This document shows, piece by piece, positions 1-6,660 of a stretch of 10,874 nt of DNA. The notes beneath the pieces were generated by a model. The model was given only the letters and a program-made list of their open reading frames with translations. It made no database searches and was not told where the DNA came from. This DNA comes from Euperipatoides rowelli. Lineage: Eukaryota; Onychophora; Udeonychophora; Euonychophora; Peripatopsidae. Within the stretch, counting starts at the first letter, position 1, and each line of letters opens with the position of its first letter. The DNA lies in the NCBI GenBank assembly GCA_003024985.2, contig PXIH01S0000314.1, one strand, 5' to 3'. Made by a program: the position numbers and the translations under genes.

Positions 1-126
1 AACAACAAAGGAATCATCAACAACAAGGGAATCATCAACAACAAAGGAATCATCAACAGCAAGGGAATCATCAACAACAAAGGAATCATCAACAATAAGG
101 GAATCATCAACAACAAAGGAAGCAGC
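1..126. repeat. 18-bp minisatellite, seven units
   Basis: Seven back-to-back copies of an 18-bp unit (AACAACAARGGAATCATC) fill the start of the window and probably continue beyond it. AAAGGA and AAGGGA alternate strictly from unit to unit, so the true higher-order period is 36 bp. Unit 4 has AGC for AAC, unit 6 has AAT for AAC, and unit 7 decays at its end into GGAAGCAGC. Read in frame 1 the unit encodes NNKGII. Frame 2 is also open (TTKESS/TTRESS), while frame 3 has a stop in unit 6. The array lies directly upstream of the first LINE's endonuclease ORF, so it may belong to that element's 5' region. Confidence 0.95.
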
Positions 127-159
127 AATAGGGGATTAACAGAAAATCAAAATGAATAG
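1..159 (+). CDS. Possible repeat-encoded upstream ORF of LINE 1 (5' end outside window)
   Basis: Frame 1 is open from the window edge to a TAG at 157-159. It encodes about six copies of NNKGII followed by a non-repetitive tail, SSNRGLTENQNE. It overlaps the ATG of the endonuclease ORF (152) by eight bases in a different frame. That resembles a short ORF1 overlapping ORF2, an arrangement known in some RTE-type LINEs. Most differences between repeat units are silent in this frame (AAA/AAG, AAC/AAT) and one gives N to S. With so few differences this is weak evidence for coding. It may simply be a minisatellite that happens to be open, and I recognise no homologous protein. Confidence 0.25.
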   Translation, partial: NNKGIINNKGIINNKGIINSKGIINNKGIINNKGIINNKGSSNRGLTENQNE

Positions 160-880
160 AGGTATTAAGATTGGAACATGGAATGTAAGAGGTCTTAACA
201 GAACAGAAAAATTAGCTGAGGTATGTAATAAAATGACTAGAATGGAAATTGAGATATTGGGAGTCTCAGAGGCTTTCTATGAAGAAAATATGGAATTCAT
301 CACTTCCATAATATCATAAGAGGAGATTACTTCAGAGTAATAACAGCAGGGGAAAGAATAAAAGAAGAGGAGTAGGTTTCATAGAGAAAAAGGATATGGC
401 AAGGATTTTTGGAGAGATAGAATAATTGCATGAAGAGAAGAAAATAAATCTACTAATCAACAGCAGATAGCCACAAAGAAGAAATTGAACAATTCTACAA
501 TCTGCTCGAAGATGAGTTTAAAAAAAGACATGTAAAGATGTGGTGATAATAATAGATGATTGGTTTTCTAAAGTGGGACAATGTATATAAAGAAGTACTG
601 TCAGCCAAAGGGGATTAGGAAAAATAAATAATAGAGGCAATCTACTTATTAATTTTAGAAACAACCAGTGAATGGAATGCAAACACCTGGTTTAAACAGA
701 AATGCAGACATACTGCTACCTGGACTGCACCAAATGGAATGATATAACCAAATAGATTTCATCATAACTTCCAAAAGATAGAAAAACAACATTAAAAACT
801 GCAAAGGTATGTCAGGAGCTGACTGTCGATCTGACCACAACCCTGTAGTCTACAAATTAGAGATCAATTTAAAACATCAG
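152..880 (+). pseudogene. LINE 1 apurinic-like endonuclease (EEP) domain, broken
   Basis: This domain nicks target DNA to prime reverse transcription. An intact stretch from ATG 152 to a TAA at 317-319 (55 residues) begins MNRGIKIGTWNVRGLN and includes ILGVSE, which carries the conserved Asn and Glu of the exonuclease-endonuclease-phosphatase fold. Further pieces follow in shifting frames: RRGVGFIEKKDMARI near 370-420, EEIEQFYNLLEDEF near 480-520, IIIDDWFSKVG near 545-575 (the family GDFNAKVG box, altered), GLGKINNRGNLL near 613-648, TWTAPNG near 718-740, QIDFIITS near 751-775 and SGADCRSDHNPVVYKL near 812-860. The last retains the catalytic Asp-His pair. Stops and indels between the blocks rule out a functional enzyme. 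Confidence 0.85.
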
Positions 881-1019
881 ATTAAGAACAACATAAATAG
901 AAGATGGATGGTTGACGTACTCAATGTTGATAAAAAAAGTTGTTTTATATAATGAAAAACTAAGATAAAATTATAAAGTTAAGGACCTAATTCATCAACA
1001 GTGCAATAAGAAATCGATT

Positions 1020-1250
1020 TCAAAAGAAAAAAGGCAAAAATCCATGGATTATTGTAGATACTTTAAAACTTAGGGATGAAAGGAGGAAGGCGAGGCAGAA
1101 TGATAGAGATAGATATGAGTTATTAAAATCCTTAATTAGTAAAAGATGAAGGATAGAAAAACAAAAATGACATGAAGATAAATGTAAATAAATTGAGAGC
1201 TGGATAAAAGACATGACACATGCAGGCTACACAAAATGGATTGAATGGTA
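1020..1250 (+). pseudogene. LINE 1 linker between endonuclease and RT
   Basis: One forward frame reads KKNPWIIVDTLKLRDERRKA from about 1030, followed by a basic stretch (RDRYELLKSLISKR) with a stop near 1147, and later IESWIKD. The PW-x-T/V-x-x-x-L...DERR pattern is the usual segment joining endonuclease to RT in this LINE family. The region is rich in Lys, Arg and Glu codons and carries several stops, so only homology remains. Confidence 0.6.
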
Positions 1251-1331
1251 AAATAAATTCAACAAGGTGGAAGAAAAATAGCAGGGATCAATGGTAAAGA
1301 TGGCAAACTTCTAAATACTGAAGAAGATATT

Positions 1332-1652
1332 GTGGAAAGATGGAAGCAATATGGAAAGGAATTTTATGAAAAAGGAGAAAATACGGAAGAATGGCACTAT
1401 TCAGACAGCAATGAAGGACGGGACTATTCAGACAGCAATGAAGGACGGGACTATTCAGACAGCAATGAAGGACTGCAAATTTCAAAAGAGGAAATTCTGG
1501 AAGCTATGCGAAAGATAAGGCCAGGAAAAGCAAGTGGGATTGATAACAAACCAATAGAATTTATGAAGAAGATGAATGACAATATGCTAGAAATTACCAC
1601 AGAGGTAGTGAATGATATATATGTGATAGATGAAATTCCAGATGACTTATGA
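1332..1652 (+). pseudogene. LINE 1 RT N-terminal segment, with an internal triplication
   Basis: This 106-codon stretch is the longest intact piece of LINE 1. It opens with ERWKQYGKEFYE, the family's 'RW-x-x-Y-x-x-x-L/F' box, and later has ISKEEILEAMRKIRPGKASG with IDNKPIEFMKKM. These match the start of the non-LTR RT domain, where a conserved 'I-x-x-A-I-x-x-x-K-x-x-K-A-x-G-x-D' motif precedes the fingers. Between the two, residues ~22-48 are three copies of a 9-residue unit (YSDSNEGR) from a 27-bp tandem repeat that keeps the frame. It ends at a TGA at 1650-1652, after which RT homology resumes in another frame. Confidence 0.8.
1395..1475. repeat. 27-bp tandem repeat, three copies
   Basis: Three adjacent near-identical 27-bp units occupy 1395-1421, 1422-1448 and 1449-1475. 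The first differs at its first base (C for G) and the last at one base near its end (T for G). The period is a multiple of three, so the RT frame is kept through the array. The very low divergence, compared with the heavily decayed element around it, suggests a recent expansion or ongoing slippage. Confidence 0.95.
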
Positions 1653-2330
1653 GATCAATAATGATTCCTTTACCCAAGAAAAGTAATAATCTTCTAGATT
1701 GTAACAACTTTAGAACAATAATATCAACACATGCAACTAAGATATTATTAGGAGTTGTTCTAATAAGAATAAGAAATCAAGGAAAATCAGTCGGATGACC
1801 AATATAGGTTCAAAGCCAACAAAGGAACTCGAGATGTAATCATGGAGTTGAACACTATAGCACAAAAGAGTTTTAAATGATCATCAGACACTATACATAG
1901 GATTTGTGGATTATAGGATTTGTGGATTTTGATAAAGTTTTTACAGGGTTAATCATAAGAAACTGATAAATATATTGAAGAAGATAGGAAATGATGAAAA
2001 ATACTTAATAATTATAAGTAACCCGTATGGAAGCATTTAGGATAAATAATAATTTCACTTATTGGTTTGAACTTTGAAGTAGACAGTAGTGTAAGACAAT
2101 GATGCTTTTGGTCTCCCCATTTTTCTACATATATAGTGAAGAAATCATCAATAAAGCACTAAATGACATTGATAGGTTAAGAATAGGAGGAATGAATGTC
2201 AATAGAATAAGGTATGCTGATGACATTCTCAAAGAGACATGCAAATTGGAGCACAATATGGATTGAAAATCAATATATGAAAAACAAAAAAAATACTGAT
2301 GATCGTGATTGGTTACAAAGGAAATATTAA
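1653..2330 (+). pseudogene. LINE 1 RT catalytic core, broken
   Basis: The core survives as pieces in different frames. From ~1654 one frame reads IMIPLPKKSNN, DCNNFRTIISTHATKILL and a following RIRNQ, matching the family segment around 'PLPKKG...C-x-N-Y-R-x-I'. Next come QSDDQYRFKANKGTRD near 1789-1836 (the Q-x-G-F-x-x-x-x-G-T-x-D box) and GFVDFDKVF near 1918-1944 (motif A, with the first catalytic Asp). A later block runs 2126-2224, YIYSEEIINKALNDID through to RYADD; YADD at 2213-2224 is the intact motif C. The following text (GLKIN near 2258-2275, KTKKILMIV, FGSLIMEE) fits the thumb. Frameshifts and stops separate every block. Confidence 0.8.
1897..1928. repeat. 16-bp exact tandem duplication in RT motif A
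   Basis: ATAGGATTTGTGGATT occurs twice back to back (1897-1912 and 1913-1928). It duplicates the DNA encoding the GFVD portion of RT motif A. Because 16 is not a multiple of three, the duplication shifts the frame and would on its own disable the RT. Confidence 0.9.
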
Positions 2331-2829
2331 ATGCAAGATCGAAATGGAAGGAAAAATGGTTGAACAGGTGAAGGGATTTAGATAGTTTGGCAGCTTGATA
2401 ATGGAAGAGTGATGAACCACAAAAGAAATCAGAACAAGGATAGGAATGAAAAAAATCTGCATTTTGGAAACAAAAGTAACATCTAAGAAGAGACATTAAC
2501 AAACATTCAAAACTGAAGATGTTAAACTGCTATGTTTGGTCAGTTTTCTTTTATGGATGGAGACTTGGACTTTAACCAAAGACTTTGAAAAGAAGATCAA
2601 TGCTTTTGATATATTGTGTGCAAGAAGAATGTTGAAAATAAAATGGACAGATATGATCAGNAATGAGGNAGTGTGGAAAAGATGGGGAGATGGTTATAGT
2701 CTTTTGGATAAAGTAAGGAAGAAAAAATGGAAATATGCCGGGCATGTCTTCAGAGGATTTGCAGGAATTAGACTAGTAACTGCACTTGAGGGATGGAATA
2801 AAAAGGAAGACCAAGAAGAGAATGATTAG
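2331..2829 (+). pseudogene. LINE 1 RT thumb and C-terminal region
   Basis: After degenerate pieces (IEMEGKMVEQVKGFR, IRTRIGMKKICILETK) the frame around 2518 gives MLNCYVWSVFFYGW. A one-base shift near 2555 then leads into ETWTLTKDFEKKINAFDILC, RRMLKIKWTD, then VWKRWG, KKWKYAGHVFRG and a stop at 2827-2829. These match the conserved RTE-type C-terminus: 'YG-C-E-T-W-T-L', 'A-F-E-x-W-C-x-R-R-M-L-K-I-x-W-T-D', 'N-E-x-V' and the zinc-knuckle-like 'K-W-x-x-x-G-H-V-x-R'. Two ambiguous bases (2661, 2669) make two residues undetermined, both within the conserved T-D-x-x-x-N-E-x-V patch. Confidence 0.85.
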
Positions 2830-2954
2830 ATGCTCATAAGGACTGGCTAATATCAGGCAATTCTCATATTAAAAAGAGCTCAAGATGGAAATCTTTGGAG
2901 ATTCACGAATGTGAACTTCCACCTCGGAGAACAAACCCAATGATGATGATGATG
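2830..2954 (+). mobile_element. LINE 1 3' end with (TGA)n tail
   Basis: Downstream of the last stop, pieces such as RAQDGNLWRFTNVNF still recall the family's final 'RA-x-D-R-x-x-W-R' segment. They are followed by TGATGATGATGATG at 2941-2954. RTE elements usually end in such short tandem repeats rather than a long poly(A), so this marks the probable 3' boundary. The 5' boundary lies outside the window or within the minisatellite, so no target-site duplication could be tested. Confidence 0.7.
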
Positions 2955-3284
2955 TTGTATAAGTGTGAGTAAATGTTTATTCTAAGAGAGAAAAATACAA
3001 TAAATTAATAAAAAGTGTTGGATTAATTAATGTTGAAATGTAAAGCCAATTTTTTCAAATTTTACTGTACACAGGAATCCAAACATTAAATGCCTTTAAA
3101 ACTGTTGGTTATATAATTTTTTTTGTGTTTTGTTTTGCCAAGCTTGAGAGAAATGATTGTATTTTCTTTGCCAATCCTAATATTTTTGAGAAAATTTCTC
3201 GTTTTTGAAAGTGTATAATAAAAACAAATTTTCTCTGTGTGTCCGTCATTCCCAACTCTTTAAATTGCATTTTCTCCCCAATGG
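2955..3284. other. Unassigned AT-rich spacer
   Basis: About 330 bases between the LINE 1 tail and the 130-bp array. I see poly(T)-rich and poly(A)-rich runs and no coding signal. The last part (about 3236-3284, GTGTCCGTCATTCCC onward) reads like a leader to the array rather than a repeat copy. Confidence 0.6.
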
Positions 3285-3885
3285 TTTGTCCAATTAAGTT
3301 AAAATTTGAAATTTGTGTTACCGTAGAGGTCTAGAATATGTATATAAAAGGTCAAGGTCCTAGGTGGTCACATAGGGGTACAAGGAGGGCCCCAAAAATT
3401 TAAACTTTTTAAAATGCTCCGATTAAGTGAAATTTGAAATTTGTGTTACCTAGAGGTCTAGAATATGTAGATAAAAGATTAAGACCCTAGGTTAGGTCAC
3501 ATGGGGGTACTAAGCCCCCCCCCCCAAATCTAAACTTTTTAAAATGCTCCGATTAAGCTGAAATTTGAAATTTTTATTCCACTAGAGGTCTAGAATATGT
3601 AGATAAAAGGTCAAGGTCCTAGGTGGCTACATGGGGGTGCTAGAGGGGGGAGGGCAAAAATCTAAATTTTTAAAATGCTCCGATTAAGTTCTAATTTTAA
3701 ATTGGTGTTACACTAGAGGTCTGGTACATGTATACAAAAAGTCAAAATCCTAGGAGGTCACATGGGGGGGGGGGGAGGGGGGGCCCCCAAAAATCTAATT
3801 TTTTTAAAATGCTCCGATTAACTTCAAATTTGAAATTTGTGTTACTCTAGAGGTCTAGAATCACATGGGGGTGCTAGGGGGGCCC
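3285..3885. repeat. ~130-bp tandem (satellite-like) array, five copies
   Basis: Five copies begin at about 3285, 3414, 3544, 3675 and 3809, giving periods of 129-134 bp. Each contains TGCTCCGATTAAG (diverged in copy 1), GAAATTTGAAATTTGTG, TAGAGGTCTAGAATATGTA, AAAAGGTCAAGGTCCTAGG, CACATGGGGGT, a variable G/C run, then AAATCTAAACTTTTTAAAA. Copy 5 is cut to ~77 bp by an internal deletion joining GTCTAGAA to TCACATGGGG. Copies differ by scattered substitutions, so the array is fairly old, and most length change lies in the G/C runs. Short ORFs across the array have no recognisable protein similarity. Confidence 0.9.
3764..3788. repeat. G-run: 12 G, A, 7 G, then 5 C
   Basis: Copy 4 of the array carries twelve Gs (3764-3775), an A, seven more Gs and five Cs. 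This is the longest homopolymer block in the window and could form a G-quadruplex on the + strand. The matching place in copy 2 holds an 11-C run (3515-3525) instead. Confidence 0.85.
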
Positions 3886-5426
3886 AATTGAATTCCATTA
3901 TTTTAGACATTGACAATAGACTTGCCCATTTATTGGGGAGATGGGAAGGGGTGGTAGCAAATAACACAGGAGTGTTTAGCATAGTTCCAAACATGACACA
4001 AAATTCTGGGCCCCCAAAAAAATTACTGTCAATTTCGACGGGTTTCGACTAGTTTTTATAAAAACAATTTGTTTTGAAATTGTCAAATTTGTAATCTACA
4101 ATGTATGTATTGCCGGAGCTGTGAATGTAGGGAATCAAAAAAAAATGCTACAACAAGTTGTGCACTGTATTGCAAAAATCAGGAGATTGATATGGTAAAA
4201 TATTTTTATGTGGTATTTTTGACTTTGATTTGTTACGTAAATTAAAACTTTTTAAATCACCACCACATGGTATCCATCTTAAAGGAAGTTGAACATAGTG
4301 AGACATACAATGTAATTAATAACTTATGCAACACATACTTCACAGCAAAAGGAATCCATCTTCTAGTCATTTTTACTAAGGATTTTAGATGATTTGTTCA
4401 GCAGCAATTTCTAACGAATTTGATTCACCCTAATACACCAATTTCAGGATTCTTAAAAAGGCTGATTTCTGGTTCATCAAGGCTAGAATTTCCAATACTG
4501 CTAAGGTATGCTGAACAAAGTTTTCATCAGGCATGCATAGCAATCTTACCTGTATGGTTCCAGCAGAATAAGTCTGAAAACCACCAGCCAAACCCTAGTG
4601 TGACGATTTAATTTTTTTTAATGTCAATATCATTTATTTTAGTAATAAGGATTAAAAAAATCCTGGGTACCACTCTGGTACCTTTGGACAACTCACAAAA
4701 TTTAAGATGGCTTCATCCACCACACCAAAAATGGAGATACTATGATATATCTTGATCTACTCATCAGATTTTTTTTTTTACTGCCCTTTTAGTTGCCCAA
4801 TTATTGTGTAACTAGGTCCCTAGCTTCAAAAGTAATATCTGGTGGTAGTAAAATGTAAGAAGTGGAATTAATAAACCCCCTAAAGTCTTCCACAGTAAAA
4901 TTTATCATATGTTTCATGTCTATAATAATTAATTTCCAAGATAAAAATAATGGATTTATACGTGTGCATGCTGATTATCATAGGATTGTGTCATAGGGAA
5001 TTTCACACGTAGTTGGAGTTAGGGTTCAGTGTAAGGGTAAGGTTAGAATTCTAAATAATAAAAAAGGTATCTGAGCACATACACCATTTGTGAGGAATAG
5101 GAAATGGTAAGTTTGATACCCAGATGCTAGTCATTCCAGGATGTTTTTTCAACAGAATTTCAATAACTTTAAAAACTCAATGCTGAACATTAGAAAGCAA
5201 TATGATGGTTTTTGATTGGATGGTTTTAAATGTATGTCTATTGTGACTGGTTTAATATTGACTAATGATAGAACCATACTAATCATTGGTGCGATTATGT
5301 GACTTTGATTATGTATTAGTTGTTAATTAATATCCTGTATATAGTTGTTTGTATTGGTTTGTTTGTGGTCTTATTTTCATGTATTATACAAAGTTTTATA
5401 GGGTTAAAGCGATCTAATGATTTAAA
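3886..5426. other. Unassigned 1.5-kb non-coding stretch
   Basis: No recognisable gene, RNA or transposon domain. The longest open stretch here (4420-4611, 63 codons) has no motif I know and no supporting context. Small features only: an inverted repeat AGGATT/AATCCT (4648-4664) next to two GGTACC sites, and a G-rich degenerate TTAGGG-like patch near 5020-5050 too short to call. It may hold old, eroded repeats that need a library search. Confidence 0.5.
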
Positions 5427-5525
5427 CAGGCTTGTTTAACCTGCAGGCCAGGACAGCTATGAATGCAGCCCAATACAAAATCGTAAACTTACTTAAAACA
5501 TTATAAGATTTTTTTGCAATTATAA
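5427..5525 (+). mobile_element. Fragment resembling one end of a hAT (MER30/Charlie-like) DNA transposon
   Basis: The stretch starts CAGGCTTGTTTAACCTGCAGG, which looks like a hAT terminal inverted repeat (CAG start). It continues through CCAGGACAGC, GAATGCAGCCCAA, AATCGTAAACTTACTTAAAA and CATTATAAGATTTTTTTGCAA. From memory this closely follows one end of the non-autonomous hAT element MER30 of primates, including the order of these words. It lacks the GC-rich ~15 bases that I recall between the terminal repeat and 'CCAGGAC'. The other half (ending near TGGACACCCCTG) is absent, so only one end is present. The match rests on recall, not on a search. Confidence 0.5.
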
Positions 5526-5532
5526 TTGCAAA
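5513..5532. repeat. Perfect 20-bp palindrome
   Basis: TTTGCAATTATAATTGCAAA is identical to its reverse complement. It lies exactly where the hAT-like fragment stops, so it may mark the truncation or rearrangement point. Confidence 0.9.
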
Positions 5533-5755
5533 GAAGAAACAAAAACTGTTAAAATTAATTAATAAAATAAAAAGCAAGAGGACTCTATTGCAATGTCATG
5601 TAAAATAAATATTGTGAAATAGAATTCAGGTGTGTATTCTGTACTAGATATAGCGCTACCATGCACCCTACACATTCGTATTTAGCCTATAGTATTTATA
5701 TGTATGATTTGCTTCAGTTTTAGTGGTGTGTGACTTCCAATGTGTTATCTTCCAG

Positions 5756-5778
5756 GCACAGACAGTCAAATCGGCTTG
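5756..5778 (+). other. Possible 23-bp micro-exon
   Basis: A TTATCTTCCAG acceptor-like sequence ends at 5755 and a strong GTGAGT donor starts at 5779, with a second GTGAGT at 5789. They frame the 23-base segment GCACAGACAGTCAAATCGGCTTG (33 bases if the second donor is used). It lies ~270 bases upstream of the RNase H1-like ORF. The polypyrimidine tract is weak and no homology supports it, so this is only a pattern match. Confidence 0.15.
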
Positions 5779-5908
5779 GTGAGTAATGGTGAGTAAAAGT
5801 ATTGATTATCGATTCAACGTACCTTTTCAACCTACCTTTTTGAACGAAAGGTTTTATTGTTATTTAAAAGGCATGTAATATTCTTATTGATTGAACCTTG
5901 CTTTCTAT

Positions 5909-5945
5909 TTTCTATATCAGTGATCCCAAACTTGTGATATAGAAA
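5909..5945. repeat. 11-bp inverted repeat enclosing a hAT-terminus-like sequence
   Basis: TTTCTATATCA (5909-5919) and TGATATAGAAA (5935-5945) are perfect complements around a 15-base loop. From 5918 the sequence CAGTGATCCCAAACTTG resembles the 'CAG-x-G-x-x-x-C-x-C-A-A-A-C-T' ends of many hAT transposons. No opposite end or target duplication was found, so it may be a solo remnant or chance. Confidence 0.4.
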
Positions 5946-5946
5946 G

Positions 5947-5957
5947 AAAATGGCGAC
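5947..5957 (+). promoter_or_regulatory. YY1-like site with tiny upstream ORF
   Basis: AAAATGGCGAC fits the AANATGGCGNC form of the YY1 motif, which in animals often sits at transcription starts or just inside 5' UTRs. Its ATG (5950) opens a nine-codon ORF including the stop (5950-5976). It lies ~90 bases upstream of the RNase H1-like start codon, a plausible 5' UTR position. A single short motif cannot prove a promoter. Confidence 0.25.
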
Positions 5958-6045
5958 TGTTGTTACAGTTCATTAGTTGATATTTCAGAGTGGATTTGAT
6001 CAATTTTCAGGTATAATGACAGTAAAATATAATTGTTGAAATATT

Positions 6046-6291
6046 ATGTATTATGCAGTAAAAGTGGGACACTATCCAAGTGTTTATGAAAAGTGGAATG
6101 AATGCTTACACCAAATTTTTAAATTTAAAAATGCCAATTACAAAATATTTCCTACTATGGTGGAGCAAGGGCTTACATTCAACAAGACATGGATTTTGTT
6201 TATAATGGAAACTGTGTTCATTGTAGTGAAAATATTAATCAACAAAAATGAATCCATTTTATGTGAAGATAATTGTAAAACTTATTCATAA
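6046..6291 (+). CDS. RNase H1-like hybrid-binding domain, first exon or isolated fragment
   Basis: RNase H1 removes RNA from RNA-DNA hybrids in nucleus and mitochondria; its small N-terminal domain grips the hybrid. The first ~48 of 81 residues fit that domain: MYYAVKVG, VYEKWNEC, then Q-x-x-x-F-K-N-A, YKIF and a final T-x-x-E. In human RNase H1 a Trp and an FKK triplet contact the hybrid. Here the Trp (residue 17) is kept and the triplet reads Tyr-Lys-Ile (32-34). An in-frame TGA at 6037-6039 supports the ATG at 6046, and TTTTCAG/G at 6004-6011 could be an upstream splice acceptor. Residues after ~48 look unrelated and probably read into intron. No RNase H catalytic domain was seen downstream, and no mitochondrial targeting peptide precedes the domain. 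It may be a true first coding exon or a stranded copy. Confidence 0.55.
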   Translation: MYYAVKVGHYPSVYEKWNECLHQIFKFKNANYKIFPTMVEQGLTFNKTWILFIMETVFIVVKILINKNESILCEDNCKTYS

Positions 6292-6475
6292 GAAATGCTT
6301 GTTTTTCAAGTAACTTATAAATATATTTGTGCAGATAAAATAAACAATGTTAAGTTTAAATACTATAACTGTATTTACCAAAGAAATGAAAATAACGTCA
6401 ACATTCCAACATTAAATAGAATTTAGTTTAAAGACTACAGGCAAATAAGTCAAATACTTTTACACCCAAAAAACA

Positions 6476-6660
6476 CTAAATATAAAAACGTTTGAATAAG
6501 TATGTGTTGATACTGTGTTTAAAATTATACAAAGTTGATGAATATACAACACATTCAGGAAGACAATTCCTTTCTTCTATTACTCTATGAACAATAAAAT
6601 ACTCTCTCATTTTTAACCTTACTCTATTAACTGACAGCTTAAAATAATGACCTCTGGTGA
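6476..6660 (-). pseudogene. LINE 2 true C-terminus, in a shifted frame
   Basis: From ~6660 the minus strand reads ITRGHYFKLSVNRVRLKMRE, then YFIVHRVIEERNCLPECVVY, SSTLYNFKHSINTYLFKRFY and a TAG at 6478-6476. This is the canonical CR1/L2 ending 'T-R-G-H-x-x-K-L...R-x-x-F-F-x-x-R-V-I-x-x-W-N-x-L-P-x-x-V-V...F-K-x-x-x-D'. The usual Trp before 'N-x-L-P' is Arg. About 60 codons are open and colinear with the upstream stretch, so a single-base indel near 6660 is the only break between the two. A Met-to-stop ORF scan misses it because the segment has no usable start. Confidence 0.8.

Larger units (their letters stand above)
152..2954 (+). mobile_element. LINE 1: degenerate RTE-type non-LTR retrotransposon
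   Basis: The order endonuclease, linker, RT, C-terminal region and short-repeat tail is that of a non-LTR retrotransposon inserted by target-primed reverse transcription. Translating all three forward frames piecewise recovers TWNVRGL and SGADCRSDH (endonuclease), PLPKK, YADD (RT) and ETWTL, CARRMLKIKW and GHVFRG (C-terminal region). These are the marks of the RTE-like LINEs often mislabelled 'craniofacial development protein 2-like' or 'endonuclease-reverse transcriptase'. The span of ~2.8 kb is slightly under the ~3.2 kb I expect for a full RTE element. At least eight frame changes and many stops show it is dead. The 3' end is a (TGA)n run, typical of RTE tails. The exact clade is inferred from motifs rather than phylogeny. 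Confidence 0.85.

Noticed and set aside
655-840. 61-codon minus-strand ORF
   Set aside because: It is antisense to the endonuclease SGADCRSDH region of LINE 1.
1020-1485. Two short minus-strand ORFs (1020-1214, 1288-1485)
   Set aside because: They are shadows of LINE 1; the second merely translates the 27-bp repeat backwards.
2125-2502. 125-codon minus-strand ORF
   Set aside because: It is antisense to the recognisable RT motif C and thumb of LINE 1, and is low-complexity (Phe/Ser/Leu-rich).
3285-3885. A CRISPR-like array, because repeats recur at regular spacing
   Set aside because: The whole ~130-bp unit is repeated with no unique spacers, and the context is animal DNA with LINEs.
3837-4052. 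71-codon ORF across the array edge
   Set aside because: Its first part translates the tandem repeat, so it is not independent coding evidence, and no domain is visible.
4420-4611. 63-codon ORF on the + strand
   Set aside because: No motif, no supporting start or splice context, and its length is unremarkable for this amount of sequence.
5010-5055. Telomere-like GTTAGGGTT / AAGGGTAAGGTTAG sequence
   Set aside because: Only two or three degenerate units; too short and imperfect to be an interstitial telomere.
5427-5935. The two hAT-like sequences as the two ends of a single element
   Set aside because: Both have the same orientation (CAG first), whereas the far end should be the reverse complement.
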